Part shown: piece by piece, positions 43,971 to 55,405 of the stretch
How the letters are laid out: the number at the start of each line of letters is the position of its first letter
Numbering within the stretch: position 1 is the stretch's first letter
Assembly: GCF_037126465.1 (NCBI RefSeq)
Contig: NC_088202.1
Location: 29,062,213 to 29,126,212, forward strand
DNA length: 64,000 nt
Reading direction: 5' to 3'
Source of the DNA: Ornithodoros turicata
Lineage: Eukaryota > Arthropoda > Arachnida > Ixodida > Argasidae
Program-made: the position numbers and the translations under genes
The notes under the pieces: generated by a model
Database searches by the model: none
Seen by the model: only the letters and a program-made list of their open reading frames with translations
What the model was told of the DNA's origin: nothing

Positions 43971-44724
43971 TCCATACGTGTTTTGCAGCAGCACCACCAC
44001 CACCTGGTTATCGAAAATCGTGACTGCTTTCTACAAGTCAGAAAATCCATTTGCTTCCTGTCAACTCATCATGCTGCGCTATAATCAGCAATAATCATCC
44101 GAACTGCCATTACAAGAACGGATTGAGGAATGTTAACACAGATGCTTCAACGGCGAGAAACGCACCAACCCGAAAATTCGCTGTCACCCTTCCCGCCGGC
44201 GCACTCCGCCACTATGCTCAGCCGCTATGCGTGAAGCACCCTTACAGGATGTGAATTCAATGGGAGACCGTGTTTATGCCAATTAACAGCAAAACAGAAT
44301 AAAATTTTTAAGACGTAATCGTCTAATAGAAAAGAACACCATGTAAAGAATCCCTGGAGACATGAAATGCGCTAGCAGAATATAAACCTAGTGCACCCTG
44401 GCCAAATGAATTTTGATGCATCGCGCCTATGGGGATTCCGTCGATTTTTGCACAGCGCCCATGTTTAGACTACGATTTTTCGATGAAGACAGTCAAATTC
44501 TGGAAATGTCATGGCCTATTTTTGTTCAGTACGTCCTCCAGGCCACATACCAACCACGGCACGATGTGTGAGTGTTACTCCTGATGCACCCAGGGCCTTC
44601 AAATTTGCGACTCAGACAGGGTTCCCCTCCTAGGCGCTCGACGGACTAAGTCCCAATATTATCGTAATACGCATGCGCTCAGACTGTACGGCTGGTCTGA
44701 AAGAGTTCGAAAGGCGAACGGTCA
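43971..44724. other. Intergenic, nothing recognised
   Basis: No repeats or domains are identified. Confidence 0.4.
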
Positions 44725-45850
44725 TTTTTTCCAGAACTTGAAAAGGCTGACAGAATAGACAACTTTATCAAATGATATTAAGCTCCGAAGTTGACGAAAT
44801 TGGTCACTTGGCCTAGGTGCTGCTAATTATGTAGCACCTGTTTCTTACTCAAGTAACAGAAAAAGTAGCACCAGTTTTCTTTTGTTCGCCTATTTATAAA
44901 GTGCTAGTGAAAGCTTTTGAAAATTTTGAACACCCTGTATACTACAAAATCAACCTAGGACATCTTTAATTTTATATCAAATGATATTAAGCCGCGAAGT
45001 TGACGAAATTGGCCATTTTGCCATTTTGCGCGCCATTTTGGAAGCGATTTTGTCAAACGTTGGCGACCTCTCAGGGTGCAACTGGGGAACAAGATACGGG
45101 GTTCAAACCCCGTGATCTTACTTTCACTAATACATACTACAGAATCAGCTTAGGACATCTTTAATTTTATATCAAATGCTATGAACTCCCGAAGTTGACG
45201 AAATTGGCCATTTGGCCATTTCGAGTGCCGTTTTTGAAGCGATTTTGTCAAACGCGACCTCTCATGATGCAACAGGGGAACAAGGTACGGGGTTCAAACC
45301 CCGTGATCTTGCTTACACATATATATGTTACAAAATTAGCTTAGGACATCTTTAATAATATTTTTATATCGAATGATATTAAACTCCGAATTTGACGAAA
45401 TTGTCCATTTGGCCATTTCGAGTGCCGGTTTGGAAGCAATTTTGTGAAACGCGACCTCTCAGGGTGCAACAGGGCAAACAAGATACGGGGTTCAAACCCC
45501 ATGATCTTACTTTCACATATACATGTTACAAAATTAGCTTAGGACATCTTTAATAATATTTTTATATCGAATGATATTAAGCCTCGAAGTTGACGAAATT
45601 GGCCATTTGGCAATTTCGAGTGCCGTTTTGGAAGCGATTTTGTCAAACGCGACCTCTCAGGGTGCAACAGGGGAACAAGGTACGGGGTTCAAACCCCGTG
45701 ATCTTATTTTGACATATACATACTACGAAATCAGCTTAGGACATCTTTAATATTATCGTTATATCCAATGATATTAAGTCACGAGTTGATGTAATTGCCT
45801 ATTTGGCCATTTCGAGTGCCATTTTGGAAGCTATTTTGTAAAACGCAACC
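44725..45850. repeat. Satellite 1: about 195-bp unit, five to six copies
   Basis: The anchor GGACATCTTTAAT lies at about 44958, 45153, 45344, 45542 and 45739 (spacings 191-198). A diverged first unit starts near 44755. Each complete unit contains GACGAAATTGGCCATTTNGCC, shortened here as GAAATTGGCCATTT, then GCGACCTCTCAGGGTGCAAC and TACGGGGTTCAAACCCCGTG. The last word forms an 8-bp stem around CA and resembles a tRNA T-arm or Pol III B box, and is one of the best-conserved parts. Confidence 0.88.
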
Positions 45851-45859
45851 TGTCGAAGT

Positions 45860-47125
45860 GCAGTGTGGTACACGATTAAAGGGGCTTCGAACGTTGTAGA
45901 GGGCTCGGTCCTCTGCCGAACGTTGCGGTAGCCTCTGTTAGAATCCCAGTACAAGCCGTTCAAGTATCTTTTTGGCACCATGATACAAGTAATTTGAGTC
46001 ATTGAAAAGGGTCCTGCTGCCGCATTTTCCAAATTTTGTGGTGGTTTCCGATGCAATCACAGGAAAGGGGCATAACATAAGCCGTCGCATCTTTATATGT
46101 GCAAAATGTCTGCCACCATGATTAAAGAGGCTTTTGTCTGTGTTAAAGGGCTCTGCTGGATTCTTTTATGGAGTTTGCGGCCGCGGCCGTTATAATTCCA
46201 GTCGAATGGCAATAGCATAAACCGCTGCGAATACGTATATGACTTTGGAACTATGATAAAAGGGGTGTCAACCGTTTTAAAGGGCTGTGCTCCCGCATTT
46301 TCCATATTTTGCGGTAGCCTCTGTTACAATCCCAGTAGAAGGGCATAGCACCAGCCATTGATGATATGTCATTGGCAGCGTGATACAAGGGGTCTCGGCC
46401 GTTTTGAAGGGCTCTGCTGCATCCTTTTCTGATGTTTTCGGTCGCCTGTGTTATGATCTCGGTAGAATGGCATAGTATCAGTTGTTGATAATAAGTGTTT
46501 GGCAGCATGATACAAGGGGTTTTGCTCGTTTAAGAGTGCTCAGCTGCCACGTTTTCCGAATTTGGCGATCGCCTGTGTTATAACTCCAGCAAAATAGCAT
46601 TGCACAAGCCACTGACAACTTTCTTTCGCTCCGTTATACAGGGAGTGTCGCCCGTTTTAAAAGGCCTTGCTGCCGCCGTATCAGAATTTTCCGGTCCCCT
46701 CTTGCGCAACCCCGGTAGAAAGGCATAGCCTAAGCCGTCATGAATATGCCTTTGGTACCATGATACATGGGGTTTCGTGCGTTTTAAAGGACTCTGCTGC
46801 TGCCTTATCCGAATTTTGTGGTCGATTCTGTTGCAATACCAGTAGAAGAGCATTATAAACCGTTGATCATAAGCATGTTTGGAACCATGATTAAAGAGGT
46901 TTCGCCCGTTGTAAAGGGCTCTGGTACGGTCTTTTACGGATTTTGCGGTCGCCTCCGTTACAATCCCAGTGGGAAGGGCAATAGCATAAGCCGTAGCGAA
47001 TATGCCTTTGGCAGCATGATACAAAGGGTTTCGCCCGTTTTAAAGGGCCCTGCTGGCACGTTTTCCAAATTTTGCGATCACCACTGTTAGAATCCCAGTA
47101 CAAGGGCATAGTATAAGTCGTTGAT
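45860..47125. repeat. Satellite 2: about 128-bp unit, ten copies
   Basis: Units begin with (C)ATGATACAAGGGGTTTCG at about 45870, 45977, 46117, 46250, 46378, 46506, 46633, 46757, 46885 and 47014. Each unit holds AAAGGGCTCTGCTGCCGC, TTTTGCGGTCGCCTCTGTTA and GGCATAGCATAAGCCGTTGA. Spacing is 107-140 bp. The array abuts satellite 1 on one side and element C on the other. Confidence 0.88.
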
Positions 47126-47351
47126 AATGGCTTCGCTACGCAGAATACACCAGTGACTCTTTGTGGTGTATTCCCTGGATGACCCTGTTCACATTCCCCT
47201 CTTTGCTCTGGTTGAGTGAAGACGTGTTTTTGCTACTCCCCTGCCTTGGAGGCTCGCTTGCACGCAAGCGGTCCCCATACCCAGTAAACAGCCCTTCTCA
47301 GGGCTTCATTTATCGTGTTTTCCTGTGCTACTAGCAAGCCAGCTGAAAAGC

Positions 47352-48767
47352 ATGGCTAGCGACATGGTTCCCGAGCACGCCCGAAGGCCAGGGACACCTA
47401 CTCGAGTAATGGTACATGGAGGCGTCACTCCGCCGACTCCACAGATGAAGAAGCGCAAGGTGAGGAGCGAAAGTTCTTCATCAGAAGCCTCGTCACGCTC
47501 TGCTAGTCAGAACCGCGACAACGAGAGCCAGCACGAGAACATGGAAGATGACGACGGTTTCGTCACTGTTATTCACAAGAAGAACCGAAAAGCCGAGATA
47601 CCCGTCATACTCCGCCCGGTGAATCCAGGTGAATCCTTCCTGCACGCGAACCCCAACGTCATAGCAAAAGAAGTCCTCCAAGCCACACAGGAGACGATCA
47701 AAAGCCACCGCATCGCAAAGGACGGAAGCCTCATTGTATCCGTTGCCTCGCTGCCTGCTGCAAAAGCTCTCCTAGCACTCACAAGCCTAGCTGCCATTGC
47801 CGTGACTACCCGTGTTGCTGATTCCTACGCCAGGAATGTTGGCAAGGTGATGGGCCTACGTGCCCGCTATACAGACGAGAAACTCCTTGAGTTCCTGCGT
47901 CCCATCGGAGTGATTGACGTGCGGCGCCAGAAAGCCTTCCGTGAACGTGACAGTGGTGAAATGCAAGTGAAAAACTCAGCTAGCATAATCCTCACTTTCA
48001 AGTCTGACATCAAGATGCCTGAAACCATCACCCTTGGGTTTGACACCTACAGTATTCACGAGTATTTTTCGCCGACACAATGCCACAACTGTATGCGATT
48101 CGGCCACCTTGCCAGGAACTGCAGAGGTTCAACCCGATGCAAAATCTGCGCCGGACCCCACAACCACCGTGAGTGCACCTCACGACGGGAAAAGAAGTGC
48201 GCCAACTGCCATGGACCTCACGCTGCCACGTACGGCGGCTGCCTGCGACGTAAAGCTGCACTCGCAGCAGTGAAAGCGGGAGCTTATGGCGAGCCTACAC
48301 CCAAGCAGCAGACGGGACGTGAAAAGGCCACAGCAACGGCACAATCCAAAGCCATCGCAAACAAGCAACAAGCAATGCATCTGCCATCATCTTCCCAGAA
48401 CTCACAGGAACGATTTCCCCCGCTCCCCCAAAGGCCGCCGAAGGTGAATCGTCAAAGAAAGTCCTCTGTGAAAAGCTCCTCATCCCAACCAGCATCACAG
48501 CCCCCGAGAAGTGTGTGGGATGTTCCACAGCCTGCAGAACAGCGACAGCCCCTCGCAACAGCAAGTAGACGCGGCACACGCCCCAGCAATGCACGAGACG
48601 CTCCTACTGAGTCTTCCCTAGTGCTGCAAATCATTCCGTTCTTGTTAGCAGCCCTCAAAGCAGTGGTTGCAAGTCTGCCCAACGCCAAAGAACTTCCCGA
48701 GGTGAAACAAGTCCTGGCTTTCGAGGCAGATCTCCTACGAATCATCACTCAAACCAGTCATGGATAA
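47352..48767 (+). CDS. I-like ORF1, gag-like RNA-binding protein
   Basis: 471 codons without interruption. I chose ATG 47352 because the frame's upstream extension to 47325 only offers GTG; another ATG follows five codons later. The N-terminal third is charged (KKRKVRSESSSSEASSRSAS includes a nuclear-signal-like KKRKV). The middle has a possible RNA-binding fold (VGKVMGLRARYTDEKLLEFL). Three Cys/His knuckles follow: CHNCMRFGHLARNC, CKICAGPHNHREC and CANCHGPHAATYGGC. The tail is Ser/Pro/Gln-rich with a hydrophobic end. It should coat element RNA in the ribonucleoprotein. The stop overlaps the ORF2 start by 8 bp. Confidence 0.88.
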   Translation: MASDMVPEHARRPGTPTRVMVHGGVTPPTPQMKKRKVRSESSSSEASSRSASQNRDNESQHENMEDDDGFVTVIHKKNRKAEIPVILRPVNPGESFLHANPNVIAKEVLQATQETIKSHRIAKDGSLIVSVASLPAAKALLALTSLAAIAVTTRVADSYARNVGKVMGLRARYTDEKLLEFLRPIGVIDVRRQKAFRERDSGEMQVKNSASIILTFKSDIKMPETITLGFDTYSIHEYFSPTQCHNCMRFGHLARNCRGSTRCKICAGPHNHRECTSRREKKCANCHGPHAATYGGCLRRKAALAAVKAGAYGEPTPKQQTGREKATATAQSKAIANKQQAMHLPSSSQNSQERFPPLPQRPPKVNRQRKSSVKSSSSQPASQPPRSVWDVPQPAEQRQPLATASRRGTRPSNARDAPTESSLVLQIIPFLLAALKAVVASLPNAKELPEVKQVLAFEADLLRIITQTSHG

Positions 48768-51700
48768 AGTGTACAAGCGTGCTACCATTATGCAGTGGAA
48801 CTGCAACAGCTTACAGGCCCGAGCAAGTGACGTGCGCAATTTCCTACATCGCTATCCAATACCTGTGCTTGCGTTTGTGGAAGCCAACGTTCCTGCCTCT
48901 CTCAGGATATCCAATTATGTGATATATGTGTGTCCAGGTGCTAAAAGCCGTGTGTTAGTTGCCGTGCGAAAGGATATTCCATGCGTGCTCCTCCAGACAG
49001 CGACGAGCACCACAATTGACTACGTCGCCGTCAAAGTGCGCACCTCTTCGAGAAGCTTCACAGTGATTGCAGTGTATATGCCTCCAGGACAAGCTACTGA
49101 TCTTAATGCGATAAGGACAGTGACATCCTCTCTCAGCGCACCCGCCATCATCTGTGGTGACATCAATGCACACTCACCTTTATGGGGCAGTAGAAAAACG
49201 AACCGCAGAGGCCGTCAACTGGAAAAGCTTTTCATGAAATGTGATTTAGCGGTGCTGAATGACGGCTCACCTACGTTCCTGAGAGGTCCTCACTACTCCA
49301 GCTGCATTGATGTGACGTTGTGCACACAGGACATTGCGCACCAGCTCTCCTGGACAGTAGACTGTGACTCCAAGGGCAGCGATCACCTTCCTATCTACAT
49401 TTGTGACGACCTATCTACATCAACACAGATGAAGAAGAGCGTCACGCTCTACGACTGGATGCATTTCCGTCACCTCAACACTGAAAACCTGCGATCCTCC
49501 ATGACCGCAGCTACTTTCACAGCTGGGATTAGTGCAAACCTAAAGAAAGCTAGCAAGACTGTGACGCTACCAATTGCGTACTCACGCATCGATGCGGAGT
49601 ACGAACGCCTTCGAGCACAACGCCAGAGCCGAGCGCCGCTACAGACGCTCGGGAGACTCAGACCATTCAGGGAGACTCAGCCTATCAGTGACTGGAGTGA
49701 ACACTGGAGGGAGGCCAACGCCCTTCGTGAAAAAATCCGTAGGCGACTAAAAGCGCTGGCCAAGAAGAACTGGACAGACACCAGCTCTACACTGGAACCA
49801 TCTGCCCACCCGTCGAAGCTGTGGACCATCGTCAAAAGCCTAAAGTCACTCCCAAAGCCGCTCTCCCCTTTCGACGCCATAGCCCTCATGCACGGAGCCA
49901 CTGAAGAATCGATTGCCCAGGAATTCCTAGCAACAGTAACAAGACCATCAATCGCTGCCTCAAACCCACTTCACACACAGTCTGCAAGGGCTGCGATTGT
50001 TCACATCAACGTAACCCAGCCACCTGCGTCCCCTGAACTGGACGCAGATTTCACCCTTTCAGAGCTCACCCAAGCAATCCAAAAGGCTGCTACCAAGAAA
50101 TCTGCCCCGGGACTTCACAAAATCACGTACAAGCATCTAGCAAACCTCGGACCGACCTCCACAGAGCACCTTCTAACGCTTTTCAACGAAATTTGGCAGT
50201 CTGGGAACTTTCCACAAGAGTGGAAAACCGCACAAGTCATTCCTGTACTAAAGCCAGGCAAGCCAGCAACTGAAGTGAACTCCTACCGTCCGATAAGCCT
50301 GACGAGTTGCGTTGGAAAGACAATGGAACGTATGGTTCTCACAAGAGTGCAGTGGTGGCTGGAAAAACGCGAATTTTTCTCGGAAGAACTCTCTGGTTTT
50401 CGAAGAGCGCGCTGTGCTTCAAACTGTGTAACCGACCTCATCTCCGACATTGAGCACAACATGGCCCTTTCCTACATCACCCTGGCGGCATTCCTAGACC
50501 TACGGCGGGCTTTTGACACTGTGAGCCATCCCCATGTGCGCCAGGGACTTGTTCGTGCAGGAGTTGGAGGCCGCGCCTTCACCTGGATCTCCCAGTAGCT
50601 CTGTGACAGAACAGTTGTAATGAGGACAACAGAAGGCAATACAGTACCAGTGTCATCGCATCAGGGCTTGCCTCAGGGGGGAGTGATGAGCCCCACTCTG
50701 TTCAACATCATCATGGCCGAATTGATCCCTTTGCTGCCAAAAGAGGTGAAGATCACTGTGTATGCCGACGACGTCTGCATGTGGGCGTACGGACGTTATC
50801 TCAGCCGACTTAAAGCGACCCTTGAGCTAGCACTGGACACAGCTGCAACCTTCTTCCAAGAGAGAGCAATGGACCTATCACCGGACAAAACTGTATACAT
50901 CCCCTTCACTAAGAAGCGGTTGAAGAACTTCACCCTCAAGCTACGAGGAGAAGAAATCCTGCGAGTAAACAGCCATAGGTTCTTGGGCGTCAACCTGCAC
51001 AGGACGCTAGCCTGGACCCCAGAGCTAAAAAAGCTGAAAAATAACACCAAGACGTACACCAACATCATGAAGATAATCGCAGGCCACAGGTGGGGCAGCA
51101 CCAAGGCCCTCTTCAACGTCCACCAAGCACTCATCCGACAGAGCCTGGCTCCCAGCATCCTCCACCTCAACAGCATCACCCCTACGCAGGAAAACAAGCT
51201 CAACAGCATCCTAGCAGCAAGCCTGAGAGTGTGCCTCGGTGTTCCCAGGACAACAAGAGCCGCCCTGGTCATCGCTGAAGCCCGTGAACCCCCTGCAACT
51301 GTCCTGAGAAGCCAAGAGAAAGAAAGACAGCTGATCCGCTTACTGACAAGGCACACCGACCACAGCCTCATCAAGAAAATTGAAAGCTGGTACAAATCTA
51401 GTGCAGCCGGCACGCTCAAACGTCTCCAAAGACAGCTTCCAAAAAGAAGACTCCACACCCTGAAGCAAGACAGGCCGCCCTGGCTCCTGCACAGACCCAA
51501 AGTCCACGACACAATCCCAGGCATCACCAAGAAATCTGAAATCGACGCATCTGTACTGAAGACCCTCACGATGACATATATGGAGGAACGCCATGCGAGT
51601 AAAAACGTCATCTACACCGACGGCTCAACGAAAGAAGGACGATCGGCCAGTGGTGTAGTGGCTGGTAACACCAGGAAAGGATATAGGCTATCCCATGGGA

Positions 51701-52461
51701 CGTCGTCAACTGCCTCAGAACTGCACGGCATCCTTAAGGCCGTACGCTACATAAAGACGTGCACCCCAGCAGACTGGCTGATGTGCACTGACTCTAAGCC
51801 ATCACTGCAGTCAATCATCAGAGGAGACACCGAAAATTTCCTGCTCTACAGAATATTGACCGCCACAGACGACGCTACCCAAGCAGGCCATAGTGTGACA
51901 TTCCAGTGGATCCCCTCACACTGCGGCATCCCCGGCAATGAGGAAGCGGACATTTTAGCGAAGGGAGCACTCGAAAAGACGAGGCTAAGTGCCATGCCTT
52001 TCACGAAGGCTGATGCCAAACGCCACCTCAAACTGAGGACGCAGCAACGATCGAACTTGTGGTGGCGCGACAATATCAGGCCAGCCGACGACCTCAGCCA
52101 CATCGACCCTGACCTGGCCACAACCTTTCCACGAGGGCTCGACAGACGACTTCAAACCTCCCTCCACAGAATCCGGCTTGGTGCGCTCTACAGCAAAACG
52201 ACCCTCTACCAGATGCGCAGTTCACCGACCCCGCTCTGCACAGCTTGCAACACTCCAGAGGATACTCTTCATGTCATCATGCAGTGCCCTGTTTTCCAGC
52301 GACAAAGGGATAAACTCCAAGCAACCATCAACAAAATGGACCGGCGACCATTCAGTTTTGTCAAGCTGCTTGGCGCATGGCCCAGCCAACAACAACAGGA
52401 CAAGGCAACTAAAGCCCTCTGCACCTTTCTTAAGGACACCGGAGTATCTACCACCTTCTAA
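48760..52461 (+). pseudogene. I-like ORF2 (EN-RT-RNase H), one in-frame TAG
   Basis: 1233 codons in one frame with a single TAG at 50596-50598. Endonuclease: IMQWNCNSLQ, LAFVEANV, ICGDINAHSPLWG and GSDHLPIYI. RT: KKSAPGLHKITYK, NSYRPISLTSCVGKTMERMV, FLDLRRAFDTVSH, then after the TAG GLPQGGVMSPTLFNIIM and YADDVCMWA. RNase H: YTDGSTKEGR, TASELHGILK, CTDSKPSLQ and WIPSHCGIPGNEEADILAK. C-terminal CTACNTPEDTLHVIMQC. All catalytic positions I can place are present. The stop lies between the palm motifs, so without readthrough the polymerase active site is not made. Start ATG overlaps ORF1, implying reinitiation or frameshift coupling. Confidence 0.9.
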
Positions 52462-52467
52462 CCCCAT

Positions 52468-52580
52468 ATTTTAGCTCGTAACTCTTGATACCAACTTGAT
52501 ACTGACGATATCATCATAAAACTACGTAGTCTGTGTATCGTCTGCGGACCGTAGCTGTTTTCCTTGCTGCACCCGTAGAG
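52468..52580. repeat. Repeat X, third copy
   Basis: TTAGCTCGTAACTCTTGATA and the following ACTTGATACTGACGATATCA align with 6412-6470, and GCTGTTTTCCTTGCTGCA aligns with 6170-6190. It begins six bases after the ORF2 stop of copy C. Confidence 0.6.
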
Positions 52581-53394
52581 CTCGCATTTAGTCAATATGT
52601 TGTCCAGAAGGCTATCACGCTCCAATCTGCCAATTTCATCCGACAATCTTCCGATATCTGGAAAGTCTCATGCTCGTTCCCACAGTTATACATCACGTCT
52701 TATTCTTTATCTTACGCGAAAGCTCCCGGGCGTGTTATCGGTGTTGTTATCAAGTCGGGGCGCGAAAAGGAAATTGTTCGGCTCCCCCCAGATATGTCTA
52801 CCTCTCCCTTCTCAAATCTGTTCCTCCTCACGTACTCATGCACCACCCTGTAAACTTAGCTTCCTTGCGTAGTCCTCTGCTATCAGGTCAAGTCGAGTTT
52901 CAGAGGGGGTGTCCCGAGATGCTGCTCTTGCATCGGAGAAAAACGAAAGCGAAAGGAATCTCACATATAACAAAATGATCTTCCCAAGGATGACGATCAC
53001 ACATAAGGCACCAGCACTTTGGACAATGGGCGTACGCACATGAATTTGTAGCGTAGAGATAGCTTGGAGAATCGCAACTGTTTAAGCAGCGTCCGCCTGC
53101 TTGGCCCATTACATCGTACGACGTTGTCTGGTTCGATGCCATTCCTTCCTGCCATACGTTTGACACAAATGAAATACGAAATTCAAGAAAACCAAAGAAA
53201 CCCAGCCCAAAATGTGACAGCTTACATTGCTAGACGGTGCATGATGTGAGACCATGAGACGACTGAATCCAGAGCGACCGTTAACCAAGCGAAAGAAAAG
53301 ACGCTTTGCACACGGAACTATGCACGTGTTCTCAGAAGGCATGGCCCGTATAACAATTGAAAAACAATACGCGTCAAGATAGGCGTAAAGGGCT
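52581..53394. other. Intergenic, nothing recognised
   Basis: Several overlapping frames of about 100 codons exist on both strands but none resembles a protein family or shows a start context. Confidence 0.4.
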
Positions 53395-53655
53395 AATACT
53401 CCGACGCAGAGCCTTAGTTTATCCGTCAAGACGAAATCTTATGCGTCAGAATATAAGAGTAAACCATGCTCCCCGTGCCATTTATGCATAAAACTCCGGC
53501 CTTTACGCTTACAGCGGGCGCGTTTACAGTTACTAGGACTAAAAAACAGCTTGACGGATACGGTGTCAGCCATTTTGTCGAAATTTACGCTTAGTAAGGG
53601 TAAGATTGGACGTAAGCGTGAATTTATCCATTTCTTTCGCGGGAGTGTAGTAACA
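53395..53655. mobile_element. Possible short TIR element with TTACGC words
   Basis: The ends ACTCCGACGCAGA (about 53398) and the complement of 53640-53652, ACTCCCGCGAAAGA, resemble each other. The interior repeats TTACGC/GCGTAA and TCCGTCAAG words in both orientations. It lies just downstream of the Gypsy3 gag on that strand. The boundaries are uncertain. Confidence 0.35.
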
Positions 53656-53720
53656 CTCATGGGCCCACGACTTTCCTCGTAGTTTTGCACTGCGGCAACA
53701 ATATCTTCACGGCCCAGCCA

Positions 53721-54272
53721 CTAACTAGTTTCTCCTTGCACCAAATGTACTAACATTTCTTCAGGCATGACTTCCTTCAGTTTGTCTGCCACTATTAACT
53801 CCTTAAGGTCCTGAAAAGCCTTCACCTTACGACTCTCAAGGTAGTAGATGAAAAGAGTTCCTACCCTGGAACTAAACTGATTCCACGTTTCATCGTTTGA
53901 TTTCACCGCTGTGGCGAACAGCCACTTGTACGTGGTAGCTGTCAACCTCAACTCCTTCAAAATTAACGATATCCCATCGGCATCCTGCAATAAATTACAA
54001 GTGCTTTGCGACGCCACAAAAGATCCCACCTGCTCAGTTTGAAAATGTAGAATAACCGCACCCTGAATCGTCTGAGGAATTTCAAGGGAGTCAAACAAAG
54101 TGTCCACGTTACGGAACCAAGCTGGCACCATAGCATCTAGACTGGGCATCGCAGCCAACACCGCCCTTAATCCTGCTGCGAATTCCCCCATACGCTTTCC
54201 CTCCGCTACCACAATGCTCTCGGCCGCATCCTGTGCAGTTGCCAATCTTAACCTATCCAACTCTATCTGCAA
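53721..54272 (-). pseudogene. Gypsy3 gag fragment, left copy
   Basis: 183 codons are open from ATG 54270-54272: MQIELDRLRLATAQDAAESI, then VPAWFRNVDTLFDSLEIPQ, a capsid-type stretch, then LKELRLTATTYKWLF, ETWNQFSSRV and VADKLKEVMPEEMLVHLV. These match the capsid part of a family of Gypsy Gags. A TAG at 53721-53723 ends the frame, and GREDIVAAV-like codons continue after it in another frame. It belongs to the minus-strand half of the palindrome. Confidence 0.75.
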
Positions 54273-55405
54273 CTTTCAAGATCCTAACTCCAACTCTTTG
54301 TCTCCAGCATCAGTGTTCGCTCTAATTGTACCGCTTTGCATAGCCAACCCCGGCGGCGCGTTTCTCCTGTTCGTCCTCCGACCTCCTGCCTGTTCCGGGG
54401 GAAGGGGTATTGAATCCGACCAGTCACGATCAGGGCCCCACTGCTCCATGCCCCGCGTTCTAACCATGCTGGTCAATCCAGGAGAAAACCAAAGTCTCAC
54501 CCACACCGTTGATCAACTGATACTGCTGCAGACGAACACCGACCGGGACACCGGGCGAAGATGAGAACCCTTGAGGATCTCCCCCAGCCACGTCGGATCA
54601 AGGCCAATATTCGTGTTGTCCGACGATGGGAGAATGCCAGGCCGCAGAAGAAATCCTGTCGACTGCGCCAGTCAAGAATACAGGTCCAGTTGCAGCAATA
54701 GTAAACTATTTAATTGTCAGAACACCAACGAACGAGCAGCTGGAGACTAGGGGCCTTCAGACAATTAAATAGTTTACTATTGCTGCAACTGGACCTGTAT
54801 TCTTGACTGGCGCAGTCGACAGGATTTCTTCTGCGGCCTGGCATTCTCCCATCGTCGGACAACACGAATATTGGCCTTGATCCGACGTGGCTGGGGGAGA
54901 TCCTCAAGGGTTCTCATCTTCGCCCGGTGTCCCGGTCGGTGTTCGTCTGCAGCAGTATCAGTTGATCAACGGTGTGGGTGAGACTTTGGTTTTCTCCTGG
55001 ATTGACCAGCATGGTTAGAACGCGGGGCATGGAGCAGTGGGGCCCTGATCGTGACTGGTCGGATTCAATACCCGTTCCCCCGGAACAGGCAGGAGGTCGG
55101 AGGACGAACAGGAGAACGCGCCGCCGGGGTTGGCTATGCAAAGCGGTACAATTAGAGCGAACACTGATGCTGGAGACAAAGAGTTGGAGTTAGGATCTTG
55201 AAAGTTGCAGATAGAGTTGGATAGGTTAAGATTGGCAACTGCACAGAATGCGGCCGAGAGCACTGTGGTAGCGGAGGGAAAGCGTATGGGGGAATTCGCA
55301 GCAGGATTTAGGGCGGTGTTGGCTGCGATGCCCAGTCTAGATGCTATGGTGCCAGCTTGGTTCCGTAACGTGGACACTTTGTTTGACTCCCTTGAAATTC
55401 TTCAG
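54073..55405. repeat. Near-perfect palindrome, 646-bp arms, 41-bp spacer
   Basis: 54073-54718 and 54760-55405 are reverse complements over their full length with only scattered mismatches (three residues differ in about 65 gag codons). The centre AGAACACC...CCTTCA (54719-54759) is unpaired and probably LTR sequence. Such similarity implies a recent event or gene conversion between the arms. Confidence 0.9.
54808..54822 (+). promoter_or_regulatory. Gypsy3 primer binding site, right copy
   Basis: TGGCGCAGTCGACAGG follows the presumed LTR end TATTCTTGAC. The mirror copy is at about 54657-54671 on the minus strand. The form TGGCGCAGTCG is a known primer-site type in Gypsy elements; the tRNA is not assigned. 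Confidence 0.6.

Larger units (their letters stand above)
47150..52470 (+). mobile_element. I-like non-LTR retrotransposon copy C, near intact
   Basis: It has a roughly 200-bp 5' region, ORF1 (47352-48767) and overlapping ORF2 (48760-52461). The 5' end may be at CAGTGACTC (about 47150), since I-group elements often start CAGT, but this is inference. After the ORF2 stop only CCCCAT precedes sequence matching repeat X, so the 3' UTR seen in copies A and B is missing or replaced. No target duplication is evident. Codon use is uniform through both ORFs. Confidence 0.85.

Noticed and set aside
45080..45700. Tandem tRNA genes in satellite 1
   Set aside because: Only a T-arm-like hairpin is present; no D arm, anticodon arm or acceptor.
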